From Actinomycetota bacterium (GTDB taxonomy: Bacteria > Actinomycetota > Actinomycetes > Propionibacteriales > Propionibacteriaceae): a stretch of DNA of 37,129 bases. The translations under genes and the position numbers were made by a program. Every line of letters begins with the position of its first letter. The first letter of the stretch is position 1. Shown here one piece after another: positions 1 to 8,576 of this stretch. The DNA is taken from the NCBI GenBank assembly GCA_020161015.1, contig JAIUOT010000051.1, positions 1-37,129 on the forward strand. The letters are read 5' to 3'. Below the pieces are notes generated by a model that saw only the letters and a program-made list of their open reading frames with translations, was not told the DNA's origin and ran no database searches.

Positions 1-1031
1 ATGGCGAGGGTGACGCCGAGGTAGCTGTCGGTGGCGGTCTGGATGTAGACGGCGAAGACGGAGCCGGGGGCGGCGGGGGCGCGCAGGCCGACGCCGAACA
101 GGACGTTGATGAACACTCCGGTCATGCCGCCGGCGATCATGGCCAGGATCAGGATCGGCTTCATCAGCACGTAGGGGAAGTAGATCTCGTGGATGCCGCC
201 GAAGAAGTGGATGATCGCCGCGCCGGGGGCGGAGGCCTTGGCCGCGCCCTTGCCGAAGAACATGTAGGCCAGCAGCAGGCCCAGGCCGGGGCCGGGGTTG
301 GCCTCGAGCAGGAACAGCACCGACTTGCCCACCTCGACGACCTGCTGGGTGCCCAGCGGGGTCAGGATGCCGTGGTTGATCGCGTTGTTCAGGAACAGCA
401 CCTTCGCCGGCTCGATCAGGATCGAGGTCAGCGGCAGCAGCCCGGTGTTCACCAGGAAACCCACCGCGTTGCCCGCGGCAGTCGAGAACGCGCTCACGAT
501 CGGGCCCATCACGAAGAAGCCGAAGATCGCGAGCAGGCCGGCCCAGATGCCGGCGGAGAAGTTGTTGACCAGCATCTCGAAGCCGGGACGGATCTTGTGC
601 TCCCACAAGGCGTCGAGCTTCTTCATCGACCAGCCGCCCAGCGGGCCCATGATCATCGCACCCATGAACATCGGGACGCTGGTGCCGGTGATCACACCCA
701 TCGTCGCGATCGCACCCACCACACCACCACGGGTGTCATAGACGATCTTGCCGCCGGTGTAGCCGATCAGGATCGGCAACAGGTAGGTGATCGTCGGGCC
801 GACGATGCCCTTGCCGTCGAACGCACCCCAGCCACCCAGCGCCGCCACCCAGCCGTCCTCCGGCTGCGGCGACAACACATTGATCCAGCCCGCCTTGATG
901 AAGATCGCGGTGATCAGGCCCCACGCGATGAACGCCGCGATGTTCGGCATCACCATGTTCGACAAGAAAGTGCCGAAGCGCTGCACCGCAACCCTCGCGG
1001 AACCCTTCTGCGCCGAGACGTCGGTACTCAT
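1..1031 (-). CDS. mtlA: PTS mannitol-specific IIC domain (MtlA), 3' end outside the window
   Basis: The frame is open from an ATG at 1031 to the window edge, giving 343 residues without a stop; the gene is therefore cut by the window. It is a polytopic membrane protein that fits the IIC channel of the mannitol phosphotransferase system, which imports mannitol while phosphorylating it. Recognisable stretches are the N-terminal [21 protein letters not shown], the [11 protein letters not shown] loop, and the highly conserved [13 protein letters not shown] signature around residues 283-295 that contains the substrate-contact Glu. The IIB domain, if fused, would lie beyond position 1. GAGGGAG sits about 4 nt before the ATG as ribosome binding site. 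The 135-bp gap to nnr suggests its own promoter, though none is obvious. In many actinobacteria alr follows nnr, so mtlA here marks a synteny break. Confidence 0.93.
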   Translation of the reverse strand, partial: MSTDVSAQKGSARVAVQRFGTFLSNMVMPNIAAFIAWGLITAIFIKAGWINVLSPQPEDGWVAALGGWGAFDGKGIVGPTITYLLPILIGYTGGKIVYDTRGGVVGAIATMGVITGTSVPMFMGAMIMGPLGGWSMKKLDALWEHKIRPGFEMLVNNFSAGIWAGLLAIFGFFVMGPIVSAFSTAAGNAVGFLVNTGLLPLTSILIEPAKVLFLNNAINHGILTPLGTQQVVEVGKSVLFLLEANPGPGLGLLLAYMFFGKGAAKASAPGAAIIHFFGGIHEIYFPYVLMKPILILAMIAGGMTGVFINVLFGVGLRAPAAPGSVFAVYIQTATDSYLGVTLA

Positions 1032-1166
1032 GTCACTCCCTCGTGCCGTAGGTGTCCGCCGGGGCACTCCACACCGAGGGCCGCGACGCGGCAACCGTCC
1101 TTCGCTGGCCGCCTCCCAGCAGGCTAAACCCTCCCTGTGACGCCGGGATGGCGCCGGTGGGGACAC

Positions 1167-2600
1167 TCACGAATTCTGCGCAAGTTCCCAGACTGCCCTT
1201 GGGAAGGTCGCGGCGAGCTCCTGCGGAGGCAGCGGCCCCGGCGTGCGCCGGGCGGCGAGCGCCTGGAGCCCGGCGGCGGCGAGGGCCGCCTCGGCCGCGC
1301 CGAGGCCGGCAGCCAGCAGGCTCCCGCAGGCTCCGGCCAGCACGTCGCCCGACCCCGCCTGGGCCGTCCACGCGGGCCCCGGCGGCGCGAGCCAGATCCG
1401 GTCGTCCCCGGGCGAGGCGACGTACTGCGTCGCGCCCTTGAGCAGCACCGTGCAGCCGGTGGCGTCCGCGGCGGCCCGCACGGCGGCGGGCGGGTCGGCC
1501 TCCACCTCCGGACGCGAGGTCCCCAGCAGCCTGGCCAGCTCGCCGGCGTGCGGCGTCAGCAGGACGCCGGCGTGCCCGCGCTCGGGGAGGTGGCGCAGGG
1601 CGTCCGCGTCCACGACGAGGGGGACGCCGGCCCCGACCGCGCGGGCGACCACGCCGCGGTCCTTCCGGTCGCCCCAGCCGGAGCCCAGCACCAGGGCCTG
1701 CACGCGTCCCTGGCCGACGACCACGTTGGGGAACCGGTCGAGGATGCGTGCGGCCACCGCGGGCGCGCCGAGGTAGCGGACCATCCCTGCCCCGGCCCCC
1801 ACCGCGCCGGCGGCGGTCAGGACCGCGGCGCCGGGGTAGTCCACCGAGCCGGTGTCGAGCCCGACGACCCCGCGGGAGTACTTGTCGCTGCCCGCATCCG
1901 GCACCGGCCATGCGGACGCCAGGTCAGCGTCCGTCCACTGCGTGACCGCGGGCCCGGACAGGTCCAGGCCGAGGTCCACCAGCTCGACCTCGCCGCACGC
2001 GGAGCGGGTGGGCTCCAGGAGCTGGCACACCTTGTGGCCGCCGAAGGTGACGGTGAGCCGGGCGACGACGTGCGGCTCCTGCGAGAACGGCGGTTCGGGC
2101 GCGAGCCCCGACGGCAGGTCGACGGCCACCACGGGCACCCGCAGCTCGCCGCACGCCGACGCGAACGCCGCCACGTCCGCGGCCAGGCCCGGGCGCGAGC
2201 CGATGCCGGCCACGCCGTCCACGACACAGTCGGTGCGCGGGAGCTCGGCCCGGGCGGCCGCCGCGTCGAGGTCGCGTCCGCCGGCGGCGAGGAACGCGTC
2301 CCAGCCACCCGGGTGCACCCCGGGGCCGGTGCGCCACGCACCGACGCGGACGCCCCGCCGGGCCAGCCGCGCGCCGGCGAACAGCGCGTCCCCGCCGTTG
2401 TTGCCCGAGCCGACCACCAGCAGGACGCGGGAGCCGTACGCGCCGCCGCGGCCGGTACCCAGGCGGCCGTCGTGCAGCCGCCGCAGGATCGCGGCTGCCA
2501 GGCCGGCCGCCGCCCGTTGCATCAGGGCGTCGCCGCCCGCACGGGCCATCGCCCGGGACTCGGCCTCGCGGATCCGGGCGACGCTGTAGCCGTGGATCAT
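1167..2600 (-). CDS. nnr: Bifunctional NAD(P)H-hydrate epimerase / ADP-dependent NAD(P)H-hydrate dehydratase
   Basis: This 477-residue metabolite-repair enzyme has two domains in the usual bacterial order. The N-terminal YjeF_N epimerase domain carries GSGNNGGDALFAG at about residues 64-76. The C-terminal ribokinase-like dehydratase domain carries QAGSGDVLAGACGSLLAAGL near residue 415, with the catalytic Asp of GSGD. Together they return damaged (hydrated) NADH/NADPH to the active form. The ATG at 2600 is preceded by GCGAGG at 6 nt. The gene begins 1 nt after the acpS stop, so it is the third gene of a glmS-acpS-nnr operon, an order common in actinobacteria. The length matches the fused family. 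Function is confident from motifs. Confidence 0.95.
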   Translation of the reverse strand: MIHGYSVARIREAESRAMARAGGDALMQRAAAGLAAAILRRLHDGRLGTGRGGAYGSRVLLVVGSGNNGGDALFAGARLARRGVRVGAWRTGPGVHPGGWDAFLAAGGRDLDAAAARAELPRTDCVVDGVAGIGSRPGLAADVAAFASACGELRVPVVAVDLPSGLAPEPPFSQEPHVVARLTVTFGGHKVCQLLEPTRSACGEVELVDLGLDLSGPAVTQWTDADLASAWPVPDAGSDKYSRGVVGLDTGSVDYPGAAVLTAAGAVGAGAGMVRYLGAPAVAARILDRFPNVVVGQGRVQALVLGSGWGDRKDRGVVARAVGAGVPLVVDADALRHLPERGHAGVLLTPHAGELARLLGTSRPEVEADPPAAVRAAADATGCTVLLKGATQYVASPGDDRIWLAPPGPAWTAQAGSGDVLAGACGSLLAAGLGAAEAALAAAGLQALAARRTPGPLPPQELAATFPRAVWELAQNS

Positions 2601-2601
2601 C

Positions 2602-2952
2602 TCAGGCCTCGCAGACCACCACCGCGGACGCGATCCCGGCGTCGTGGGTGATCGAGAGGTGGATCGTCGCGATGCCGCGTTCCGCCACGAGGGCCGCGAC
2701 CGTGCCCGCGCAGGAGAAGAAGGGCTTCCCGGCCTCGTCCTTGCGCACCTCGACGTCGGTCCACACCAGCCCGGTCGGCGCGCCGAGCGCCTTCGCGAAG
2801 GCCTCCTTGGCCGCGAAACGGCCGGCCATCCGCTGCATGGACGTGTCGTGCTCGGCGGGGGTGAAGATCTTGTCGAGCAGCCCGGGCGTGCGCGCCACCG
2901 CCTCGCTGAAGCGCGAGACCTGGGTGACGTCGATGCCGATGCCGACGATCAT
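2602..2952 (-). CDS. acpS: Holo-[acyl-carrier-protein] synthase
   Basis: The 116-residue protein transfers 4'-phosphopantetheine from CoA to the acyl carrier protein serine. It begins MIVGIGIDVTQVSRF, with the Mg-binding Asp at residue 8. It continues with the second signature FAAKEAFAKALG around residues 47-57, with the metal-ligand Glu at 50, and ends in the typical LSITHD...A.A.V strand. The size equals the usual AcpS length. The gene lies 5 nt downstream of the glmS stop and 1 nt before nnr, so translation is probably coupled. A longer upstream reading in this frame would run out of frame through glmS and is not real. coaA, which makes the CoA substrate, is transcribed divergently from the same intergenic region. 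Confidence 0.95.
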   Translation of the reverse strand: MIVGIGIDVTQVSRFSEAVARTPGLLDKIFTPAEHDTSMQRMAGRFAAKEAFAKALGAPTGLVWTDVEVRKDEAGKPFFSCAGTVAALVAERGIATIHLSITHDAGIASAVVVCEA

Positions 2953-2957
2953 CGCCG

Positions 2958-4802
2958 CTACTCGACCGTGACGCTCTTGGCGAGGTTGCGGGGCTGGTCG
3001 ACGTCGTAGCCCTTCAGCGTGGCCAGCTCGCAGGCGAACATCTGCAGGGGGACGGTCGCCACGAGCGGCTGGAGCAGGGTCGACACCTTGGGCAGCCGGA
3101 ACAGCACGTCGGCGTACGGCTCGACCTCCGCGTCCCCCTCCTCGGCCAGCACCACGGTCAGCGCGCCGCGCGCCCGCACCTCCTGGATGTTGGAGACGAC
3201 CTTGTCGTGGAGCTGGTCGCGGCCCTGCGGCGGGACGACGATGAAGATCGGGATGCCGTCCTCGACCAGGGCGATCGGGCCGTGCTTCAGCTCGCCCGCG
3301 GGGAAGCCCTCGGCGTGCAGGTAGGCGATCTCCTTCAGCTTCAGCGCGCCCTCCAGCGCCACCGGGTAGCCGACGTGGCGGCCCAGGAACAGCACCGACT
3401 TCTGGTCGACGAACCGCTTCGCGAGCTCCTTGATCGGGTCGAGCTCGTCGAGCACCTTCTGGATCAGCGGCGGCGTGGCCGCCAGCTCGCTCATCACCGC
3501 GTGGATCTCGTCGTCGTACATGCTCCCCCGCACCTGGGCGAGGTAGAGGCCGAGCAGGTAGCAGGCCGCGACCTGGGTCAGGAAGCCCTTGGTGGACGCC
3601 ACGCCGATCTCGGGGCCGGCGTGGGTGTAGATCACGGCGTCCGACTCGCGCGGGATGGTCGCGCCGTTGGTGTTGCAGATCGCGATCACCTTCGCGCGCT
3701 GCTCGCGGGCGTGCCGGATCGCCATCAGGGTGTCGGCGGTCTCCCCCGACTGGCTCAGGGTGACCACGAGGGTCGAGCCGGTGATGATCGGGTCGCGGTA
3801 GCGGAACTCGCTGGCGATCTCGACCTCGCAGGCGATGCGGGTCCAGTGCTCGATGGCGTACTTGGCCACCAGACCGGCGTAGTACGCCGTCCCACACGCG
3901 ACGATGATGATCTTGTCGATCGACCGCAGCTCCGCCTCGGGGATGTGCAGCTCGTCCAGGCGCAGCGACCCGTCCGGGTTGAACCGGCCCAGCAGGGTGT
4001 CGGCGACCGCCCGCGGCTGCTCGTAGATCTCCTTGCGCATGAACCAGTCGTAGCCGGACTTCTCCGCGGCGGACAGGTCCCAGGTGACCTCGAACGGGTG
4101 GGTCGGCGCCGGGCGTCCGGCGAAGTCGGTGACCGTGACCGAGGTCGGGGTGACGTCCACCACCTGGTCCTGGCCGAGCTCGATGGCGTTGCGGGTGAAC
4201 TCGATGAACGCCGCCACGTCGGACGCGACGAAGTTCTCGCCCTCGCCGACACCGACCACCAGCGGGGAGTTGCGGCGCGCGGCCACGAGCCGGTCCGGCT
4301 CGGCCGCGTCCACCGCGACGAGGGTGAACGCACCCTCCAGGCGTCCGCAGACCGTGCGCATGGCGTCGGCGAGGTCGGCGCCCGCCTCCACCTCGCGGCC
4401 CAGCAGCTGGGCGGCGGTCTCCGTGTCGGTCTGGGAGGCGAAGGTGACGCCGTCCGCCTCGAGCTCGGTGCGCAGCACCGCGAAGTTCTCGATGATCCCG
4501 TTGTGGATCAGGGCCACCCGGCCGCCGGCGGACAGGTGCGGGTGCGCGTTGGCGTCCGTGGGACCGCCGTGGGTCGCCCACCGGGTGTGGCCGATGCCCA
4601 GGCCGGTGTCGGGGATGGGGTGGTCGTCCAGCTCGGCGTCCAGGTTCGTGATCTTGCCCGCCTTCTTGCGGTACTCGATCCGCCCGTCCGACACGACGGC
4701 GACGCCCGCCGAGTCGTACCCCCGGTACTCCATCCGCCGGAGGCCGGCGACCACGACATTGCGAGCGACACGAGGCCCCGTGTAGCCGATAATTCCGCAC
4801 AT
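2958..4802 (-). CDS. glmS: Glutamine--fructose-6-phosphate aminotransferase (isomerizing)
   Basis: The 614-residue cytosolic enzyme makes glucosamine-6-phosphate from fructose-6-phosphate and glutamine, the first step to UDP-GlcNAc and peptidoglycan. The start is fixed by biochemistry: MCGIIGYTG places the nucleophilic Cys at residue 2, as all class II glutamine amidotransferases require. An upstream in-frame start would add 28 residues and bury it. The amidotransferase domain includes GHTRWATHG. Two SIS domains follow, with LSQSGETADTL and the EAxxLKLKEIAYLHAEGFxAGELKHGP block. The C-terminus DVDQPRNLAKSVTVE is the family hallmark. There is no ribosome binding site. TACAGT lies 7 nt before the ATG, so the mRNA may be leaderless. 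glmM, the next pathway enzyme, is at 6097-7464. Confidence 0.97.
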   Translation of the reverse strand: MCGIIGYTGPRVARNVVVAGLRRMEYRGYDSAGVAVVSDGRIEYRKKAGKITNLDAELDDHPIPDTGLGIGHTRWATHGGPTDANAHPHLSAGGRVALIHNGIIENFAVLRTELEADGVTFASQTDTETAAQLLGREVEAGADLADAMRTVCGRLEGAFTLVAVDAAEPDRLVAARRNSPLVVGVGEGENFVASDVAAFIEFTRNAIELGQDQVVDVTPTSVTVTDFAGRPAPTHPFEVTWDLSAAEKSGYDWFMRKEIYEQPRAVADTLLGRFNPDGSLRLDELHIPEAELRSIDKIIIVACGTAYYAGLVAKYAIEHWTRIACEVEIASEFRYRDPIITGSTLVVTLSQSGETADTLMAIRHAREQRAKVIAICNTNGATIPRESDAVIYTHAGPEIGVASTKGFLTQVAACYLLGLYLAQVRGSMYDDEIHAVMSELAATPPLIQKVLDELDPIKELAKRFVDQKSVLFLGRHVGYPVALEGALKLKEIAYLHAEGFPAGELKHGPIALVEDGIPIFIVVPPQGRDQLHDKVVSNIQEVRARGALTVVLAEEGDAEVEPYADVLFRLPKVSTLLQPLVATVPLQMFACELATLKGYDVDQPRNLAKSVTVE

Positions 4803-4806
4803 AGCG

Positions 4807-4840
4807 GCCACTGTAGTGGCGCGTTCGGCACACTTGTGCC
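4807..4840. promoter_or_regulatory. Two tandem 14-bp palindromes between glmS and coaA; candidate operators, one over the glmS -10
   Basis: GCCACTGTAGTGGC (4807-4820) and GGCACACTTGTGCC (4827-4840) are each perfect 6-bp inverted repeats around a 2-nt centre. Their centres are 20 bp apart, close to two helical turns, so bound dimers would lie on nearly the same DNA face. On the minus strand the first palindrome contains TACAGT (4810-4815), a TANNNT -10 hexamer placed 7 nt before the glmS ATG. A protein bound there would block glmS and possibly coaA. The identity of any regulator is unknown. Confidence 0.5.
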
Positions 4841-4879
4841 CTAATCCCGGTGGCGGGCCCGGCACGAGGTGAGGTGGTA

Positions 4880-5863
4880 ATGGCACCAGCGATCAACGTC
4901 CACGACGAGGTGGGCGCGCCAGAGGACAACCCGTACGGGCCCTACCTCACGCTGGATCGGCGCCACTGGGCCGCGCTCGCGGCGTCCCGTCCGGCGAACC
5001 TCGGCGAGGCCACCCTCGAGCGCCTGCGCGGCATCGGCGACCCGACGGACGCCGCGGAGGTGCGTGAGGTCTACGCGCCGCTGACCGACCTGCTCAGCCT
5101 GTACATGGAGCGCACCGGCGCCCTGTTCTCCGCCAGTCACGAGTTCCTCGGCCTGTCCGGCCAGCGGACGCCGTTCGTGATCGGTGTGGCCGGATCGGTG
5201 GCGGTCGGGAAGTCCACCACGTCCCGGCTGCTGAAGGAGCTCATCTCGCGGTTCCCGTGGCACCCGCGCGTCGACCTGGTGACGACCGACGGCTTCCTGT
5301 ACCCGAACGCCCGGCTGGAGCGCGACGGGCTGCTGGAGCGCAAGGGCTTCCCGGAGTCCTACGACCGGCGCCGCCTGGTGCAGTTCGTGATGGACGTGAA
5401 GTCGGGCGCGCCGCAGGTGACCGCCCCGGTGTACTCCCACCTCGTCTACGACATCGTGCCGGACGAGGTGATCACGGTCTCCCAGCCCGACGTGCTCATC
5501 GTCGAGGGGCTGAACGTCCTCCAGCCGGCCCGCCGCCGCACCGACGGCACGACCGGACTGGCACTGAGCGACTTCTTCGACTTCTCGGTGTACGTGGACG
5601 CCGCGCACACCGACATCCGCAACTGGTACGTGTCGCGCTTCCTGCGGCTGCGGGAGACCGCGTTCCAGGACCCGGGCTCCTACTTCGTCCGCTACGGCCG
5701 GCTGTCGGAGGCCGAGGCCACCCAGGTGGCCCTCGACATCTGGGGCCGGATCAACGGGCCGAACCTGGAGCTGAACATCCGCCCGACGCGCGCACGGGCC
5801 ACCGCGATCCTGCGCAAGGGTCCCGACCACCAGGTCAGCTGGGTGCGGATCCGCAAGGTCTGA
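4880..5863 (+). CDS. coaA: Type I pantothenate kinase
   Basis: The 327-residue P-loop kinase phosphorylates pantothenate, the first committed step of CoA synthesis. The Walker A GSVAVGKST is at residues 105-113. The bacterial PanK-I core follows: FPWHPRVDLVTTDGFLYPN, then the RKGFPESYDRRRLVQF stretch and the PDVLIVEGLNVLQP strand. The ATG at 4880 is chosen because GAGGTGAGGTGG ends 3 nt upstream; an in-frame ATG 30 nt earlier would place this purine run inside the gene. The gene is divergent from glmS-acpS-nnr and convergent with glmM. No simple terminator follows; instead there is the repeat tract at 5881-6038. Confidence 0.96.
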   Translation: MAPAINVHDEVGAPEDNPYGPYLTLDRRHWAALAASRPANLGEATLERLRGIGDPTDAAEVREVYAPLTDLLSLYMERTGALFSASHEFLGLSGQRTPFVIGVAGSVAVGKSTTSRLLKELISRFPWHPRVDLVTTDGFLYPNARLERDGLLERKGFPESYDRRRLVQFVMDVKSGAPQVTAPVYSHLVYDIVPDEVITVSQPDVLIVEGLNVLQPARRRTDGTTGLALSDFFDFSVYVDAAHTDIRNWYVSRFLRLRETAFQDPGSYFVRYGRLSEAEATQVALDIWGRINGPNLELNIRPTRARATAILRKGPDHQVSWVRIRKV

Positions 5864-5880
5864 CGCCGACCCGCCGTCCC

Positions 5881-5981
5881 TTCGCCCCGGCTTCGCACAC
5901 TCCGTCCCGGCTTCGCCCACTTCGTCCCCGGATTCGACCACTTCGCCCCCGCTTCGACCACTTCGCCCCGGCTTCGCTACG
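5881..5981. repeat. Five imperfect 20-bp tandem repeats in the coaA/glmM intergenic region
   Basis: Five units, at 5881-5900, 5901-5920, 5921-5941, 5942-5961 and 5962-5981, follow the consensus TTCGCCCCGGCTTCGACCAC, with 1-6 differences each and one 21-bp unit. The period is not a multiple of three and the units interrupt any long reading frame, so this is not a coding repeat. It begins 17 bp after the coaA stop and leads directly into the inverted repeat that follows. Function is unknown. Confidence 0.85.
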
Positions 5982-6038
5982 TCCAGTTCGGGACGCTACG
6001 CGTATTCGCGCAGCATCGTCGATTACACGTAGCGAAGC
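5971..6038. repeat. Long-loop inverted repeat with nested hairpin between convergent coaA and glmM
   Basis: GCTTCGCTACGT (5971-5982) and ACGTAGCGAAGC (6027-6038) are perfect 12-bp inverted arms separated by 44 nt. Inside is a second imperfect hairpin, GCTACGCG-TATT-CGCGCAGC (5995-6014, one mismatch). The left arm overlaps the last 20-bp tandem repeat. There is no T-run on either side, so it is not a textbook intrinsic terminator, though it sits where a bidirectional one would be expected. The remaining 6039-6096 holds nothing recognisable. Confidence 0.65.
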
Positions 6039-6096
6039 GCAGGGCCGGGCGCGCGGACGGACCCCGGCGAGGTCGGGTGAGGGACGGGCGCGGCGC

Positions 6097-7464
6097 TCAG
6101 CGCGCGGGCTCGAGGCTCAGGCGGTCGCGGACCACCTCTGCCAGGCGCTGGGCGACCTCCATGGCACGCTCTGCGGTGTCGGCCTCGACCATCACGCGCA
6201 CCAGCGGTTCGGTGCCGGAGGGACGCAGCAGCACGCGGCCGTTGCGGCCCAGGGCCCTCGACTCGGCGGACACGGCGGCGTTCACCACCGGGTCGATGCC
6301 GGCTCGCGCCTTGTTCACGTTCGGCACGTTCACCAGCACCTGGGGCAGCCGGGTCACGACCGCGGCGAGGTCGCGCAGGGTGCGCCGCGTCCGCGCCATG
6401 CGGGCGGCGAGGTGGAGGGCGGTGAGCACGCCGTCGCCGGTGGTGGCGAACTCGCTCATGATCACGTGGCCGGACTGCTCGCCGCCGAGGGTGAAGCCGT
6501 TGGCGTTCATCGCCTCCAGCACGTACCGGTCGCCGACCTTGGTCTGGTCGACGTGGACACCGGCGTCGCGCATGGCGTTGAGGAAGCCGAGGTTGCTCAT
6601 CACGGTCGCCACCACGGTATCGCTGTGCAGCGTGCCCTGCTCGCGCATGGCGAGGGCGAGGATGGCCAGGATCTGGTCGCCGTCGACGACCTCGCCGGTG
6701 TGGTCGACGGCCAGGCAGCGGTCGGCGTCCCCGTCGAGCGCGATGCCGAGGTCCGCGCCGTGCTCGAGCACGGCCGCCTGGAGCGAGGCCATGTGGGTGG
6801 AGCCGCAGTTGTCGTTGATGTTCAGCCCGTCGGGCTCGGCGTGCAGCGGGACGACGGTCGCCCCCTGGGCGTCGAAGGCGGCCAGTGCGGTGAGGCAGGC
6901 CGCGCCGTTGGCGCAGTCGACGACCACAGTGAGTCCCTCGAGGCTGGCGTCGGCGCCGAGGCTGGCCACGAGGTGCGCGACGTAGGCCTCGATGGCGCCG
7001 GGGTCGTCGATCACGCGGCCGACGCCGGCTCCGGTGGGACGCAGCCACACCTCGTCCATGCGCTGCTCGATGGCGTCCTCGATCGTGTCGTCGAGCTTGA
7101 CGCCGCCACGGGCGAAGAACTTGATGCCGTTGTCGGGCATCGGGTTGTGGCTGGCCGACAGCATCACGCCGAGGTCGGCGTCGAGGTGTCCCACGAGGTG
7201 GGCGACGCCCGGGGTCGGGATGACGCCCAGCCGCACCACGTTCACCCCGGCGGACGCGAGGCCCGCGACCACGGCGGCCTCGAGGAATTCCCCACTGGCA
7301 CGGGTGTCGCGCCCGACGAGTGCCACGGGACGGCGGGACGCACCGAACGCGCCCGCCTCGCCCAGCACGTGGGCGGCCGCGACCGACAGCTCGAGAGCGA
7401 TCTCGGCGGTCAGCTCGAGGTTCGCGGTGCCGCGAACCCCGTCGGTTCCGAAAAGTCGAGCCAC
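6097..7464 (-). CDS. glmM: Phosphoglucosamine mutase
   Basis: The 455-residue enzyme interconverts glucosamine-6-phosphate and glucosamine-1-phosphate on the way to UDP-GlcNAc. The N-terminus [10 protein letters not shown] is diagnostic. The phospho-serine loop [15 protein letters not shown] places the catalytic Ser at residue 105. The metal loop DGDADRC follows in mid-protein, and the sugar loop GGEQSGHV and phosphate-binding [15 protein letters not shown] close the set. The start is a GTG at 7464, 13 nt after the rpsI stop, with only a weak GGGTCGGG upstream, so translation is probably coupled to rpsI. It is the last gene of rplM-rpsI-glmM, a conserved actinobacterial order linking ribosome and cell-wall synthesis. 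Confidence 0.96.
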   Translation of the reverse strand: MARLFGTDGVRGTANLELTAEIALELSVAAAHVLGEAGAFGASRRPVALVGRDTRASGEFLEAAVVAGLASAGVNVVRLGVIPTPGVAHLVGHLDADLGVMLSASHNPMPDNGIKFFARGGVKLDDTIEDAIEQRMDEVWLRPTGAGVGRVIDDPGAIEAYVAHLVASLGADASLEGLTVVVDCANGAACLTALAAFDAQGATVVPLHAEPDGLNINDNCGSTHMASLQAAVLEHGADLGIALDGDADRCLAVDHTGEVVDGDQILAILALAMREQGTLHSDTVVATVMSNLGFLNAMRDAGVHVDQTKVGDRYVLEAMNANGFTLGGEQSGHVIMSEFATTGDGVLTALHLAARMARTRRTLRDLAAVVTRLPQVLVNVPNVNKARAGIDPVVNAAVSAESRALGRNGRVLLRPSGTEPLVRVMVEADTAERAMEVAQRLAEVVRDRLSLEPAR

Positions 7465-7477
7465 GGCCCGACCCGGA

Positions 7478-7993
7478 TCAGCGCTTGCTGTACTGAGGAG
7501 CCTTGCGGGCCTTCTTGAGGCCGGCCTTCTTGCGCTCCTTGACGCGGGCGTCGCGGGTCAGCAGGCCGGCCTTCTTCAGGGCCGGACGGCTCGCCTCCGC
7601 GTCCACGGCGTTCAGCGCGCGGGCGATGCCCAGGCGCAGCGCACCGGCCTGGCCGGTCACGCCGCCGCCGACGATCGTCGCGATGACGTCGTAGGAGCCG
7701 ACGACCGCAGCGGTCACGAAGGGCTCGTTGACGGTCTGCTGGTGCAGCTTGTTCGGGAAGTAGTCCTCGAGGGTGCGACCGTTGATCGAGAACTGGCCGG
7801 TGCCCGGCTTGATCCGGACGCGGGCGATGGCCTCCTTGCGGCGGCCGGTGGCGCCGGCAGGGGCGACGACGGCGGGACGGCCGCCCGGCAGCGGGGCGCT
7901 CGGCTGGGCCTCGGCGCGGTAGGCGATCTCCCGATCGTCCTCAACGAAGGGGACGACCTCGTCGGCCACGGTCTCTTCGACGGTCTCGGTCAC
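7478..7993 (-). CDS. rpsI: 30S ribosomal protein S9
   Basis: The 171-residue protein has an acidic N-terminal extension of about 40 residues ([19 protein letters not shown]) typical of actinobacterial S9. The conserved S9 core runs from [13 protein letters not shown] to the C-terminal [12 protein letters not shown], whose basic tail reaches the ribosomal P site. The Gly-rich segment [19 protein letters not shown] is the family signature. The GTG start at 7993 is preferred because GAGGAAG lies 4 nt upstream and the longer in-frame reading would overlap rplM. It follows rplM by 14 nt in the same operon. Confidence 0.95.
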   Translation of the reverse strand: MTETVEETVADEVVPFVEDDREIAYRAEAQPSAPLPGGRPAVVAPAGATGRRKEAIARVRIKPGTGQFSINGRTLEDYFPNKLHQQTVNEPFVTAAVVGSYDVIATIVGGGVTGQAGALRLGIARALNAVDAEASRPALKKAGLLTRDARVKERKKAGLKKARKAPQYSKR

Positions 7994-8007
7994 GGTGCTT
8001 CCTCGGC

Positions 8008-8451
8008 TCACTGAGCGATCTGGGTGATCTGGTAGGGCTGCGGCTTCTGCGCGCTGTGGGGATGCTCGGGGCCGCTGTAGACCTTGAGCTTCTTGATCAG
8101 CTGACGAGCCAGCTTGTTCTTGGGCAGCATGCCCCACACCGCGCGCTCGACGGCCTTGCGCGGGTCGGTCTTGAGGAGCTCGCCGTAGGGAACCGCGCTC
8201 AGGCCGCCCGGACGACCGGAGTGGCGGTACGCCATCTTGTCGGTGGCCTTGTTGCCGGTGAGGGCGATCTTGGACGCGTTCACGACCACGACGAAGTCGC
8301 CGGTGTCGACGTGCGGCGCGAACTGCGGCTTGTGCTTGCCGCGCAGCAGGGTAGCCGCAGTGACGGCCAGCCGGCCGAGGACGACGTCCTCGGCATCAAT
8401 CACGTGCCAGTCCCTGGTGATCTCGCCAGGCTTGGGGCTGTACGTAGACAC
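8008..8451 (-). CDS. rplM: 50S ribosomal protein L13
   Basis: With the GTG at 8451 the protein is 147 residues and begins [28 protein letters not shown], the standard L13 N-terminus and length. The family signature around [11 protein letters not shown]...[15 protein letters not shown] is intact, as is the [14 protein letters not shown]-terminus. An in-frame ATG at 8472 would add seven residues (MEAGRRL) and has GAAGAG 9 nt upstream, so it remains possible. The family alignment favours the shorter form. L13 is an early assembly protein of the large subunit. A promoter is visible at 8536-8564. Confidence 0.92.
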   Translation of the reverse strand: MSTYSPKPGEITRDWHVIDAEDVVLGRLAVTAATLLRGKHKPQFAPHVDTGDFVVVVNASKIALTGNKATDKMAYRHSGRPGGLSAVPYGELLKTDPRKAVERAVWGMLPKNKLARQLIKKLKVYSGPEHPHSAQKPQPYQITQIAQ

Positions 8452-8535
8452 GAGTCTGCGACCTGCTTCCATGAGTTGTAGCTCTTCGCGGTGCGGGATC
8501 CACCCTCAGGGCGGACCTCAGCGCAACAGCGCCTT

Positions 8536-8564
8536 AGATTACCGTGCCCTGATCAGGGGGTCAA
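8536..8564 (-). promoter_or_regulatory. Promoter of rplM-rpsI-glmM with palindromic spacer
   Basis: On the minus strand TTGACC (8559-8564) and TAATCT (8536-8541) are separated by exactly 17 bp, a near-consensus housekeeping-sigma promoter. Transcription would start near 8529, leaving a leader of about 77 nt to the GTG. The spacer contains CCCTGATCAGGG (8547-8558), a perfect 12-bp palindrome placed where a repressor would exclude RNA polymerase. The promoter match is strong; the operator role is inferred. Confidence 0.8.
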
Positions 8565-8576
8565 AACCGGGCTCTC

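Noticed and set aside
2602-4929. A 775-codon minus-strand reading that would fuse an N-terminal extension to AcpS
   Set aside because: Only the last 116 codons resemble AcpS; the rest is the Arg/Gly-rich shadow of glmS in another frame, and glmS is intact with all its motifs.
5692-5961. A small minus-strand reading through the 20-bp repeats (repeating GxKWSxPG-like peptide)
   Set aside because: The 20-bp period shifts the frame at each unit, the reading is antisense to the end of coaA, and there is no ribosome binding site.
5881-5981. CRISPR array
   Set aside because: The repeats are directly contiguous with no spacers, and no cas genes are present.
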